A stretch of DNA of 64,000 bases from Luteimonas deserti (GTDB taxonomy: Bacteria; Pseudomonadota; Gammaproteobacteria; Xanthomonadales; Xanthomonadaceae). The notes under the pieces were generated by a model. It was not told the origin of the DNA. It ran no database searches and worked only from the letters and a program-made list of their open reading frames with translations. Position numbers and translations under genes: made by a program. Numbering within the stretch: the stretch's first letter is position 1; every line of letters begins with the position of its first letter. Shown one piece after another: positions 54,361 to 64,000 of this stretch. Location: positions 830,295 through 894,294 of the forward strand of contig NZ_JACCJZ010000020.1 of assembly GCF_013425765.1 (NCBI RefSeq), written 5' to 3'.

Positions 54361-54435
54361 ATAGCGGATCCGTCGCGACGGCTTCACGATTCTTTCACCG
54401 GCGCGGGGCGCGCCGTGACGGAATCCGGGCACGCC

Positions 54436-55842
54436 ATGAAAGCCAGCCACACCACCTCGATGCAGCTCGGCCAGCACCTGCAGATGACACCGCAGCTGCT
54501 GCAGTCCATCCGCCTGCTGCAGCTCGACGGGCTGCAGCTCGAGCTGGAGATCCGCCGCATCCTCGAGCAGAACCCGCTGCTCGAGCTCGACGAGGAAACA
54601 CCTGCAAGCCCGATGCCGGAACGCAGCGAGGCGGCCTCCGACGTCGCCGCGTTCGACGAGCTGCCGGAATCCTCCATGTGGGACGTGCGCGGCGCCAGCT
54701 GGAGCGGCGACGACGAGGACGGCTTGCAACGCATCGCGGCCGGGGAATCCAGCGATCCGCACCTCCGTATCCTGCAGCGCCTCGCCGTCACGATGTCGGC
54801 CGACGACCTGGCCGTGGCCGGCTTCTGGCTTGAGCACTGCGACGATGCCGGTTACCTGGCCGCGCCCTACGACAGCCTGCTCGAGACCGCGTCGCAGCGC
54901 TTCGCGCGCAGCGCGGCCGCGGTGGAGGCGGTGCGCCAGGCAATGCTGGCCGGGGACCCGGCCGGCGTCGCCGCCCGCGATCTGCGCGAGTGCCTGCTCG
55001 CCCAGCTCGACGCGCTGGCGGGCCGCGTGCCCGCGCGCCGTCTCGCACGCCGCGTCATCGACGAGGCCCTGGTTCTGCTGGGCGCCCACGACATCGCCGG
55101 CGTCGCCCGCCAGCTGGAATGCGAGGAGGCCGACGTCCACGAGGCCGTGCGCCTGATCCTGTCGCTGGATCCGCGTCCTGCCGAAGCCGGGGCTCCGGTC
55201 GAGAGCACCGCGGTCGTTCCCGACGTGGTGGTCTGGCACGCCGATGCCGGCTGGCGCGTGGCATTGAATCCGGCCGCCGCGCCGAGGGTCTCCATCAACG
55301 CCGGTTACGAGCGTGCCCTCGCCGACGGCGAGACCAGCGCGCCGATGCGCGAGATGCTGCAGGAGGCGCGCTGGTTCACCCGTGGCCTGTCGATGCGCTA
55401 CGACACCCTGCTGCGCACGGCCCGGGTCATCGTCGAGCGCCAGGCGGCCTTTCTGGAACGCGGCGAAGAGGCCATGGCCCCGCTGACCCTCAAGGACGTG
55501 GCCGACGCCATCGGCATGCACGAGTCCACCGTGTCGCGCATCACCACCGGCAAGTTCCTGCAGACCCCGCGCGGCACGATCGAGATGAAGCGGTTCTTCG
55601 CCGTGCGGCTGGACGGCGCCAATGTCTCCGGCGCGGCGGTGCGGGCGATGGTGCGCCGGCTGATCGAGGCCGAGCCCGCCCAGCGTCCCCTGGCCGACGA
55701 CGCGATCGCGGCCCTGCTCGCCCGCCAGGGCGTGCACATCGCCCGGCGCACCGTCGCCAAGTACCGCGAACAACTCGACATCGCCCCGGCGCGCGCGCGC
55801 CGTCGCGGCGCCCGCCCCACCCTGCTCGCCCGTGCGGGCTGA
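54436..55842 (+). CDS. rpoN2: RNA polymerase sigma-54 factor (flagellar copy, RpoN2)
   Basis: RpoN, 468 residues. Region I is TTSMQLGQHLQMTPQLLQSI with RLLQLDGLQLELEIRRILEQ and an acidic region II. The core-binding and HTH regions include LKDVADAIGMHESTVSRITT and GKFLQTPRGTIEMKRFF. The diagnostic RpoN box ARRTVAKYRE is intact near the end. The ATG at 54436 gives the usual N-terminus. Xanthomonads carry two rpoN genes, of which the one in the flagellar cluster (rpoN2) serves motility; this position matches it. Confidence 0.95.
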   Translation: MKASHTTSMQLGQHLQMTPQLLQSIRLLQLDGLQLELEIRRILEQNPLLELDEETPASPMPERSEAASDVAAFDELPESSMWDVRGASWSGDDEDGLQRIAAGESSDPHLRILQRLAVTMSADDLAVAGFWLEHCDDAGYLAAPYDSLLETASQRFARSAAAVEAVRQAMLAGDPAGVAARDLRECLLAQLDALAGRVPARRLARRVIDEALVLLGAHDIAGVARQLECEEADVHEAVRLILSLDPRPAEAGAPVESTAVVPDVVVWHADAGWRVALNPAAAPRVSINAGYERALADGETSAPMREMLQEARWFTRGLSMRYDTLLRTARVIVERQAAFLERGEEAMAPLTLKDVADAIGMHESTVSRITTGKFLQTPRGTIEMKRFFAVRLDGANVSGAAVRAMVRRLIEAEPAQRPLADDAIAALLARQGVHIARRTVAKYREQLDIAPARARRRGARPTLLARAG

Positions 55843-55852
55843 GGACACCGGA

Positions 55853-56244
55853 ATGCAGACGATCCACGTACTCCTGGTCGACGACCACGAAGGCTTCATC
55901 AACGCCGCGCAGCGTCATTTCCGCAAGGTCGACTGGCTGAAGGTCGTCGGCACGGCCGGCAATGGTCTGGAAGCGATCGCCCAGTCCGAGACGCTGCGTC
56001 CCGACGTGGTGCTGATGGACCTGGCGATGCCGGAAATGGGCGGCCTGCAGGCCACGCGCCTGATCAAGGCCCAGGACGCGCCGCCCTACATCGTCATCGC
56101 GAGCCATTTCGACGATGCCGAGCACCGCGAGCACGCCACCCGCGCCGGCGCCGACAACTTCGTCAGCAAGCTGTCCTACATCCAGGACGTCATGCAGATC
56201 CTCGAATCGGTGCACGCGGATGTCCCGCGAGATGGAGCCGTGTC

Positions 56245-56248
<4 letters not shown>
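55853..56248 (+). CDS. Single-domain response regulator (CheY-like receiver)
   Basis: This 131-residue protein is only a receiver domain: [20 protein letters not shown], phospho-Asp in [20 protein letters not shown] and the lysine in VSKLS. No output domain is present. It lies between rpoN2 and fleQ and its stop overlaps the fleQ start (ATGA), so it is probably made in step with FleQ. A role as a phosphorylation switch or phosphate sink for the flagellar regulators is inference. Confidence 0.88.
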
Positions 56249-57702
<1,454 letters not shown>

Positions 57703-57946
57703 GCCCTACCGCCTGCCCTGTGCCGGGCGCCCACCATGCGGCCCTGCCATGCATCGCGCGGCGGGCGGCGGGCGGCGGCATGGGAATCGCGCAGACGGCC
57801 ATCGGCAGCTCCGCAGGGTGCCGTCGCCCTGGACGTGAGGCGGGATCGCGCATCGGCCCGCCTGCGCGCCGGACCCGCCCCGGAGGGGGTCTTCGCGGCC
57901 AGTGGCTGGCAGGCGTCAAGGGGCCGTCGCCCCGCTCCGTCCGCTG

Positions 57947-57962
57947 CGGCACGCGTCTTGCA
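57947..57962 (+). promoter_or_regulatory. Sigma-54 (RpoN) promoter of the fliE operon
   Basis: CGGCACGCGTCTTGCA differs from TGGCAC-N5-TTGCA only in the first base. It lies in the 296-base fleQ-fliE gap and gives a leader of about 26 bases. It should drive fliEFGHIJK. Confidence 0.82.
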
Positions 57963-57998
57963 TCACCGCTGACAGGTTTCCGTCCCCGGACGTTCCGT

Positions 57999-58388
57999 AT
58001 GAGCCACTCCGTCAACTCGATCCTCTCGCAGATCCGCAGCTACCAGGGCCAGGTGGCCCAGTCGCGGCCGATGCCGGCCGCCGAGGCGCCGCGCAGCGAC
58101 GCGATCGCGGTGAACGGCGGGATCGGTGGCATGCAGGGCGTCGGGGCGCCGACGGGCGCGTCGGCGCCGAGCTTCGGCGCGACCCTGCGCAATGCGCTGG
58201 AAGGCGTCAACGGCGCGCAGCAGAAATCCGGCGCGCTGGTGCGAGCGTTCGAGCTGGGCGAGCCCGGCGCGGATCTGGCCAAGGTGATGGTGGCCTCGCA
58301 GCAGTCGCAGGTGGCCTTCCGCGCCACCGTGGAAGTGCGCAACCGACTGGTGCAGGCGTACCAGGACGTCATGAACATGCCGCTGTGA
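57999..58388 (+). CDS. fliE: Flagellar hook-basal body protein FliE
   Basis: FliE, 129 residues, joins the MS ring to the rod. The conserved part is SFGATLRNALEGVNGAQQKS, then GEPGADLAKVMVASQQSQVA and the C-terminal VEVRNRLVQAYQDVMNMPL. The ATG at 57999 begins the typical MSHSVNSIL N-terminus. Confidence 0.95.
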   Translation: MSHSVNSILSQIRSYQGQVAQSRPMPAAEAPRSDAIAVNGGIGGMQGVGAPTGASAPSFGATLRNALEGVNGAQQKSGALVRAFELGEPGADLAKVMVASQQSQVAFRATVEVRNRLVQAYQDVMNMPL

Positions 58389-58417
58389 TGCGGCCAGGAC
58401 AGGAATAAGCGAAGACC

Positions 58418-60112
58418 ATGGCGATCACGCTGTCCAAGGAAGCCCTCAACACCGATGCGGCCAGTCGCAAGGCGGTCGATGTCCTCGATCGCCTGGAGAA
58501 GATGCAGCTCGCCGGTCGCCTGGCGAAGATGGTGCTGCTGGCGGCCGCCATCGCGGTCGGCCTGATCGTGTTCTTCTGGGCGCAGAAACCGGGTTACGTG
58601 CCGCTCTACGCGGGGCTCGACGCCAAGGCCACCGCGGAGGCGACCGACCTGCTGCGTGCAGCGCAGATCCCGTTCAAGATCGACCAGAGCTCCGGTGCGA
58701 TCGCGGTGCCCGAGGCCAACGTGCACGACGCGCGCCTCAAGCTCGCAGGCTCGGGTCTGGGCGAATCCGGGCGCATCGGTTTCGAGCTGATGGAACGCGA
58801 TCCGGGCTTCGGCGTCAGCCAGTTCGTCGAGAACGCGCGCTACCAGCACGCGCTCGAGACCGAGCTGGTGCGCACCATCGCCGCACTGCGGCCGGTGCGC
58901 GACGCGCGGGTGCACCTGGCGATTCCCAAGCCCTCGGCCTTCACCCGGCAGCGCGAGGCCGCGAGTGCCTCGGTCGTTCTGGAACTGCGCGGCGGCTCGA
59001 CCCTGGAGCGTGGCCAGGTCGACGCGATCGTGCATCTGGTGGCCTCGAGCATCCCCGACCTGGCCCCCGACCGGGTCACCGTGGTCGACCAGAACGGCCG
59101 CATGCTCAGCAACGATGCGCAGGATCCGGCGGCCGCGCTCAGCGCGATCCAGTTCGAGCAGGTGCGTCGCCAGGAAACCTCGTTCAACCAGCGCATCCGC
59201 GAACTGCTCGAGCCGATGGCGGGCGCCGGCCGGGTCAACGCCGAAGTCACCGTCGACATGGATTTCTCGGTCAGCGAGGAGGCCCGCGAGCTGTACAACG
59301 CCGAGCCGCCCAAGCTGCGCAGTGAGCAGCTCAGCGAGTCGGCCAGCCGAGAAGCCGGCGCCCAGGGCGTGCCCGGCGCCACCCCCAATCTGCCCGACAC
59401 CGCGATCAACCCCGCGCCGCTCGACGCCCAGGTGGCCGCGGCCACCGGAGCCGGCGGCGCCGGTGACACCTCGCGCAGTTCCACCCGCAATTACGAGCTC
59501 GACCGTACCCTCAGCCACACCCGGCAGCCGCCGGGCCGGATCCGCAGGGTCAGCGCCGCGGTGCTGGTCGACCACGTGCCGCGCGCCGGTGCGGACGGCA
59601 CGACCACGACGCAACCGCTCACCGCCGCCGAACTGCAGCGGATCGAGGCTCTGGTGCGCCAGGCGGTCGGCTTCGACGAGGCCCGCGGCGACACGGTCTC
59701 GGTGATGAACGCCCCGTTCGTGCGCGAGCAGTCCGACGGCTTCGATGCACCGCCGTGGTGGCAGCAGCCGATGCTGCGCGACATCGCCCGCCTGGCGCTG
59801 GGCGCTCTGGTGGTGCTCGCCCTGCTGTTCGGTGTGGTGCGCCCGGCCGTGCGCCAGATCGCCGGTCCGTCCAAGGCCCCGACGCCGAAGACCCCGGCCA
59901 CGGCCGAGGTGACCCTGCTCGACGAGCCGCTGCCGGCGCTGGCCGAAGACACCGCGCACATCAATGCGTTGTCCGACGCCCGTGCGCCGATCGCACTGCC
60001 GTCGGATGCCTACGAGGACCGCCTGCGCACCGCGCGCGAGGCGGTGAAGACGGATTCCAAGCGCGTCGCGCAAGTGGTCAAGGGATGGTTGGACGATGAA
60101 GCGGCCGCATGA
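58418..60112 (+). CDS. fliF: Flagellar MS-ring protein FliF
   Basis: FliF, 564 residues, forms the MS ring. The first membrane segment is LAKMVLLAAAIAVGLIVFFW; the second is near 465-485 (LALGALVVLALLFGVV). Between them are the ring-building motifs PLYAGLDAKATAEATDLLRA, VRDARVHLAIPKPSAFTRQR and QREAASASVVLELRGG. The C-terminal cytoplasmic tail (EAVKTDSKRVAQVVKGWLDD) binds FliG, whose gene overlaps by 17 bases. Confidence 0.96.
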   Translation: MAITLSKEALNTDAASRKAVDVLDRLEKMQLAGRLAKMVLLAAAIAVGLIVFFWAQKPGYVPLYAGLDAKATAEATDLLRAAQIPFKIDQSSGAIAVPEANVHDARLKLAGSGLGESGRIGFELMERDPGFGVSQFVENARYQHALETELVRTIAALRPVRDARVHLAIPKPSAFTRQREAASASVVLELRGGSTLERGQVDAIVHLVASSIPDLAPDRVTVVDQNGRMLSNDAQDPAAALSAIQFEQVRRQETSFNQRIRELLEPMAGAGRVNAEVTVDMDFSVSEEARELYNAEPPKLRSEQLSESASREAGAQGVPGATPNLPDTAINPAPLDAQVAAATGAGGAGDTSRSSTRNYELDRTLSHTRQPPGRIRRVSAAVLVDHVPRAGADGTTTTQPLTAAELQRIEALVRQAVGFDEARGDTVSVMNAPFVREQSDGFDAPPWWQQPMLRDIARLALGALVVLALLFGVVRPAVRQIAGPSKAPTPKTPATAEVTLLDEPLPALAEDTAHINALSDARAPIALPSDAYEDRLRTAREAVKTDSKRVAQVVKGWLDDEAAA

Positions 60113-61112
60113 TCTCAACGCCCTGACGGGCGTCCAGCGCGCAGCCGTGTTGCTGCTCTCGCTCGGCGAAGTGGACGCCGCCGAGGTGCTCAAGCACATG
60201 GACGCCAAGGAGGTGCAGAAGCTGGGCCTGGCCATGGCGACGATGGGCGCGGTCAGCCGCGAGCAGGTCGCGCACGTGATGGAGGACTTCTCCGGCGCGC
60301 TCGACCGGCAGACCTCGCTCGGCGTCGGCGCCGACGACTACATCCGTGCGGTGCTGGTGCAGGCGCTGGGCGCCGACAAGGCCGGCGGTGTGATCGACCG
60401 CATCCTGCTCGGCCGCAACACCACCGGCCTCGATACGCTGAAGTGGATGGATCCCCGCGCGATCGCCGATCTCGTGCGTCACGAGCATCCGCAGATCATC
60501 GCGATCGTGCTGTCGCATCTCGATCCCGACCAGGCGGCCGATGCGCTGAAGCTGCTGCCCGAGCGCACCCGCGCCGACGTGCTGCTGCGCATCGCCACGC
60601 TCGACGGCATTCCGCCCAATGCGCTCAACGAGCTCAACGAGATCATGGAGCGCCAGTTCGCCGGCAACCAGAACCTCAAGTCCTCGGCCGTGGGCGGCAT
60701 CAAGGTGGCCGCCAACATCCTCAACTTCATGGACACCGGTCCGGACCAGAGCCTGCTCGCGGCGATCCGCAAGGTCGACGAGGTGCTCGGCCAGCGGATC
60801 CAGGACCTCATGTTCGTGTTCGACGATCTCAACGAACTCGACGACCGCGAGCTGCAGTCGGTGCTGCGCGAAGTGTCGGGCGAGCGTCTGGGCATCGCGC
60901 TGCGCGGGGCCGATCCCAAGGTGCGCGACAAGATCACCCGCAACATGTCGCAGCGCGCCGCCGAGATCCTCCTCGAGGACATGGAGGCGCGCGGGCCGGT
61001 GCGGCTGTCGGATGTGGAGGCCGCCCAGAAGGAGATCCTCACCCTGGTCCGCCGCCTGGCCGATGAGGGCACGATCTCGCTCGGCGGCGGCACCGCGGAG
61101 GCGCTGGTATGA
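60096..61112 (+). CDS. fliG: Flagellar motor switch protein FliG
   Basis: FliG, 338 residues, is the rotor protein that meets the stator. It has LTGVQRAAVLLLSLGEVDAA, LDTLKWMDPRAIADLVRHEH, HPQIIAIVLSHLDPDQAADA and the torque-helix region QRIQDLMFVFDDLNELDDRE with charged residues in the expected pattern. Its start lies within fliF. Confidence 0.97.
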   Translation: MKRPHDLNALTGVQRAAVLLLSLGEVDAAEVLKHMDAKEVQKLGLAMATMGAVSREQVAHVMEDFSGALDRQTSLGVGADDYIRAVLVQALGADKAGGVIDRILLGRNTTGLDTLKWMDPRAIADLVRHEHPQIIAIVLSHLDPDQAADALKLLPERTRADVLLRIATLDGIPPNALNELNEIMERQFAGNQNLKSSAVGGIKVAANILNFMDTGPDQSLLAAIRKVDEVLGQRIQDLMFVFDDLNELDDRELQSVLREVSGERLGIALRGADPKVRDKITRNMSQRAAEILLEDMEARGPVRLSDVEAAQKEILTLVRRLADEGTISLGGGTAEALV

Positions 61113-61720
61113 GCAGCGCCGTGCGCTGGTTGGCCCCCGACCTCGAGCCGCCGCCCGTCGCCCGGGAAGAGGAGCCGGTCGAGATTCCGCATCCGCCGTC
61201 GCTGGAGGAGATCCAGCAGATCCGCGACGACGCCCAACGCGAAGGCTACGAGGACGGGCTGGCCCAGGGCCGGGCCGAAGGTCTGGCCCAGGCCCAGGGC
61301 GAGATGCGCCGCCTGACGGCGCAGATCGAGGGCATCCTCGACAACTTCTCGCGGCCGCTGGTGCGTCTGGAGAACGAGGTCGTCGCCGCGCTCGGCGATC
61401 TCGCAGTGCGCGTTGCCGGGGGTCTGGTCGGCCACGCCTACGAGGCCGAGCCGGAACTGCTGGCCGGACTGGTGAGCGAGGCTGTGGACGCGGCCGGCGG
61501 CATGGCCCGCGAGGTCGAGGTGCGCCTGCATCCCGACGACATCGCGGCGCTGTCGCCCATCCTCACGCTCGCCCCGGCCACGCGCCTGGTGGCCGATCCG
61601 GCGCTGGCCCGTGGCGACCTGCGCGTGCACGCCGAGACCGTCCGCATCGACGGCAGCCTGGACGCCCGTCTGCGCGGTGTGCTGGACACGGTGCTCCGCC
61701 GTGCGGGAACACGCACGTGA
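61109..61720 (+). CDS. fliH: Flagellar export ATPase regulator FliH
   Basis: FliH, 203 residues, binds FliI and links it to FliN and the export gate. The proline- and glutamate-rich N-terminus is followed by REGYEDGLAQGRAEGLAQAQ, the GxxxG-like repeat typical of FliH, and a C-terminal domain (VAALGDLAVRVAGGLVGHAY). It overlaps fliG and fliI by four bases each. Confidence 0.93.
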   Translation: MSSAVRWLAPDLEPPPVAREEEPVEIPHPPSLEEIQQIRDDAQREGYEDGLAQGRAEGLAQAQGEMRRLTAQIEGILDNFSRPLVRLENEVVAALGDLAVRVAGGLVGHAYEAEPELLAGLVSEAVDAAGGMAREVEVRLHPDDIAALSPILTLAPATRLVADPALARGDLRVHAETVRIDGSLDARLRGVLDTVLRRAGTRT

Positions 61721-63108
61721 GCCCCGTCGCCCTGCCCTTCGCCGATCCGGCCGACTGGCTGACCGCACGCAACCTGCGCCTGGCCACCCGTCTCGACGCG
61801 ACCGGTCCCGATCCCGCGGCCGGACGCGGCCTCGTGCGCGAAGGCATTCTGCGTCGTGCCGTGGGCCTCACCCTGGAAGCCGTGGGCTGCGAGGCACCGA
61901 TGGGCGCCACCTGCAAGGTGGAGGTCGACGGCGGCTGGGTCGAGGCCGAGGTGGTCGGCTTCGCCGGCGACCGGACCTCGCTGATGCCCAGCGCCGAGAC
62001 CCACGGCCTGCTGCCGAATGCGCGTGTGGTGCCGGTGCTGCGCCGCGGCGGCGTCGAGGTCGGCGAAGGCCTGCTCGGCCGCGTCATCGATTCGGACGGC
62101 GTGCCGCTCGACGGCAAGGGGCCGATCCGCGCCGAGGGCAGCGTCGGCATGGCCGGCGTCTCGATCAATCCGCTGGCGCGCGAACCCATCATCCAGCCGC
62201 TGGATGTCGGCGTGCGCGCGATCAATGCCCTGCTGCCGATCGGCCGCGGCCAGCGCGTGGGCCTGTTCGCGGGCTCCGGCGTCGGCAAGTCGACCCTGCT
62301 CGGCATGATGACCCGCTTCACCGCGGCCGACGTCATCGTCGTCGGCCTGATCGGCGAGCGTGGCCGCGAAGTGCGCGATTTCGTCGAGAGCACGCTCGGC
62401 GAGGAGGGCCTGCGCCGCGCGGTCGTCGTCGCCGCGCCGGCCGACCGGCCGCCGCTGGCCCGCCTGCACGGTGCCTATCGCGCCACGGCCATCGCCGAAT
62501 GGTTCCGCGACCAGGGCCTCAACGTGCTGCTGCTGATGGATTCGCTGACCCGCTTCGCCCAGGCCCAGCGCGAGATCGGCCTGTCGGTCGGCGAGCCGCC
62601 GACCACCCGCGGCTATCCGCCGAGCGTGTTCGCGAAATTGCCGGCACTGGTCGAGCGCGCCGGCAACGGCGCCGCCGGTCGCGGTTCGATCACCGCCTTC
62701 TACACCGTGCTCACCGAGGGCGACGATCCGCAGGATCCGATCGCCGATGCCGCGCGCGCGATCCTCGACGGCCACATCCTGCTCTCGCGGCGGATCGCAG
62801 ATGCGGGCCTCTATCCGGCGATCGACGTCGAATCCTCGGTCAGCCGCGTGGTCACCGAGATCGCCGACGACACCTGGCGCCTGCGCATCCGCTCGCTCAA
62901 GCGGCTGATCTCGGCCTACACCGCCAACCGCGACCTGATCGCCATCGGCGCCTACCAGCGCGGCGCCGATCCGGCGGTCGACGAGGCCCTGGCGCGCTGG
63001 CCGGAGATCGTCGAATTCCTGGGCCAGGACATCGCCCACGCCGCCGACCTCAATCACAGCCGTGAGGCGCTCGAGCGCCTGTTGCATCCCGAGGACTCCA
63101 CCGCATGA
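61717..63108 (+). CDS. fliI: Flagellum-specific export ATPase FliI
   Basis: FliI, 463 residues, is the F1-beta-like ATPase of flagellar export. Walker A is FAGSGVGKSTLLG; the family block PIGRGQRVGLFAG precedes it. GLIGERGREVRDFVE, LMDSLTRFAQAQREIGLSVG and PPTTRGYPPSVFAKLP are canonical. The GTG start overlaps fliH. Confidence 0.97.
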   Translation: MSPVALPFADPADWLTARNLRLATRLDATGPDPAAGRGLVREGILRRAVGLTLEAVGCEAPMGATCKVEVDGGWVEAEVVGFAGDRTSLMPSAETHGLLPNARVVPVLRRGGVEVGEGLLGRVIDSDGVPLDGKGPIRAEGSVGMAGVSINPLAREPIIQPLDVGVRAINALLPIGRGQRVGLFAGSGVGKSTLLGMMTRFTAADVIVVGLIGERGREVRDFVESTLGEEGLRRAVVVAAPADRPPLARLHGAYRATAIAEWFRDQGLNVLLLMDSLTRFAQAQREIGLSVGEPPTTRGYPPSVFAKLPALVERAGNGAAGRGSITAFYTVLTEGDDPQDPIADAARAILDGHILLSRRIADAGLYPAIDVESSVSRVVTEIADDTWRLRIRSLKRLISAYTANRDLIAIGAYQRGADPAVDEALARWPEIVEFLGQDIAHAADLNHSREALERLLHPEDSTA

Positions 63109-63560
63109 AGCAATCCCGCCGCCTCGACCCGCTGCTCAACCGCGCCCAGGAGAGCGAAGACGCCGCCGCACGGGTACTGGCCGAGCGCCAGAGCATGTTG
63201 GCCCAGCACGAGGCCCAGCTCGACGAGCTGCGCCGCTACGCGGACGAGTACGGCCAGAGCCAGCTCGCCGCGACCAGCCCGGCCCAGCTGGCCAACCGGC
63301 GCGCCTTCCTCGACCGCCTGCAGTCGGCGGTGGAGCAGCAGTCGCGCGCGGTCGACAACAGCCGGCAGACGGTCGAGGTCGAACGCGGCCGACTGCTCTT
63401 GGCGAGCCGCGACAAACAGGTGCTCGAGCAGCTGGCCGCCAGCTACCGGGCCCAGGAGCGCCAGGTCGACGAGCGCCGCTCGCAACGCGAGCTCGACGAT
63501 CTCGGCGCGCGCCGGGCGCGCATCGCGCAGTTGGCGGCCGCCGATGGAGCGGACGCATGA
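63105..63560 (+). CDS. fliJ: Flagellar export protein FliJ
   Basis: FliJ, 151 residues, is an antiparallel coiled coil that sits in the FliI hexamer. The sequence is almost wholly helical (ARVLAERQSMLAQHEAQLDE, VDNSRQTVEVERGRLLLASR, EERRSQ-like end). It overlaps fliI and fliK by four bases each. Confidence 0.92.
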   Translation: MKQSRRLDPLLNRAQESEDAAARVLAERQSMLAQHEAQLDELRRYADEYGQSQLAATSPAQLANRRAFLDRLQSAVEQQSRAVDNSRQTVEVERGRLLLASRDKQVLEQLAASYRAQERQVDERRSQRELDDLGARRARIAQLAAADGADA

Positions 63561-64000
63561 CGCCTGCCATCGGCACGCCCGCACTTCCGCCCGCCGCGAT
63601 GCCCGCGTCAGGACGGGGACCTGCAGCCGCGCCCGACGGCGGGGGAGGCTCGAACGCGTTCGCCAAGGCATTGCAGCGTCGCCAGACCGTGGATGCGGCG
63701 CAGGCGGGGCCGAAGTCCGCATCGGTGGAGACACCGGCGGCGTCCGATCCGGCGCTCGACGCGGCTGCCGCCGCCGGAGCCGCGGCCCCGGTCGTCGCCA
63801 CCGCGGAGCCCGCCGAGCCCGCGCTGGTCGACGTCCAGCAGGCCCTGCCCGGTTGGCCGCCGGCCGGACTCGCCGGCCTGCTCGGGTTCGCCGACGACGC
63901 TGCGCCGCTCGAGACGCCGCCGGCACCGACGCCGGTGCCGGTGCCGGTGTCGATATCCGTTCCCGGCCCGGTTCCCTCGCCAGGCCAGCCGCCGGCAGGC
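63557..64000 (+). CDS. fliK: Flagellar hook-length control protein FliK, N-terminal part
   Basis: The window ends inside this gene after 148 codons. The visible part is alanine- and proline-rich, as expected for the FliK ruler segment, and ends with a short PVPVPV tract. The conserved C-terminal FliK domain lies beyond the window. The call rests on position after fliJ (four-base overlap) and composition. Confidence 0.85.
   Translation, partial: MTPAIGTPALPPAAMPASGRGPAAAPDGGGGSNAFAKALQRRQTVDAAQAGPKSASVETPAASDPALDAAAAAGAAAPVVATAEPAEPALVDVQQALPGWPPAGLAGLLGFADDAAPLETPPAPTPVPVPVSISVPGPVPSPGQPPAG

Noticed and set aside
52549..55902. Open frame of more than 1100 codons on the minus strand opposite fliS to rpoN2
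   Set aside because: It spans several certain genes on the other strand and has typical shadow composition.

Overview
The window is a high-GC gammaproteobacterial chromosome segment, most likely Lysobacteraceae/Xanthomonadaceae (Lysobacter, Luteimonas or a close relative). The basis is E. coli-like housekeeping gene order, Xanthomonas-type flagellar gene order with an internal second rpoN next to fleQ, and a DUF4124 protein of the kind common in that family. Genus is not resolved.

Positions 1-4650 look accessory: a truncated, visibly lower-GC secreted RHS/YD-repeat protein, a broken RTX-repeat gene and a small secreted protein. Positions 4651-6902 hold no gene I can defend; two small secreted or membrane genes follow.

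Positions 7851-24881 are a conserved block. The order rarA-lolA-ftsK-ald-trxB-(phosphoesterase, DUF482 protein)-aat-infA-clpA-clpS matches the E. coli neighbourhood around trxB-lrp-ftsK-lolA-rarA and aat-infA-clpA-clpS, with ald where E. coli has lrp. Next come a small secreted protein and nudJ-mnmA-hflD, also in E. coli order.

Positions 24939-34749 carry signalling genes: a chemoreceptor with no sensor domain, a PAS-GGDEF-EAL protein with an intact EAL site, a NarX-type histidine kinase, a GGDEF-EAL-REC protein with degenerate catalytic sites, and a soluble histidine kinase.

Positions 34768-64000 are a flagellar cluster: flgN, flgM and flgA leftward; then rightward cheV, flgBCDEFGHIJKL, fliC, fliDS, a FliT-like chaperone, a PilZ-like gene, a LuxR-type response regulator, rpoN2, a single-domain receiver, fleQ and fliEFGHIJ, with fliK cut by the window end. 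The hierarchy can be read in the DNA. Near-consensus sigma-54 sites precede flgB, flgG and fliE, which are the expected targets of the encoded RpoN2 and FleQ. Six sigma-28 (FliA) sites with identical N11 spacing precede the chemoreceptor, the EAL gene, flgM, cheV, fliC and fliD. Two of these FliA sites, and three sigma-70-like -10 boxes elsewhere, sit so close to start codons that leaderless mRNAs are predicted. No CRISPR array, tRNA, rRNA or insertion sequence was seen.
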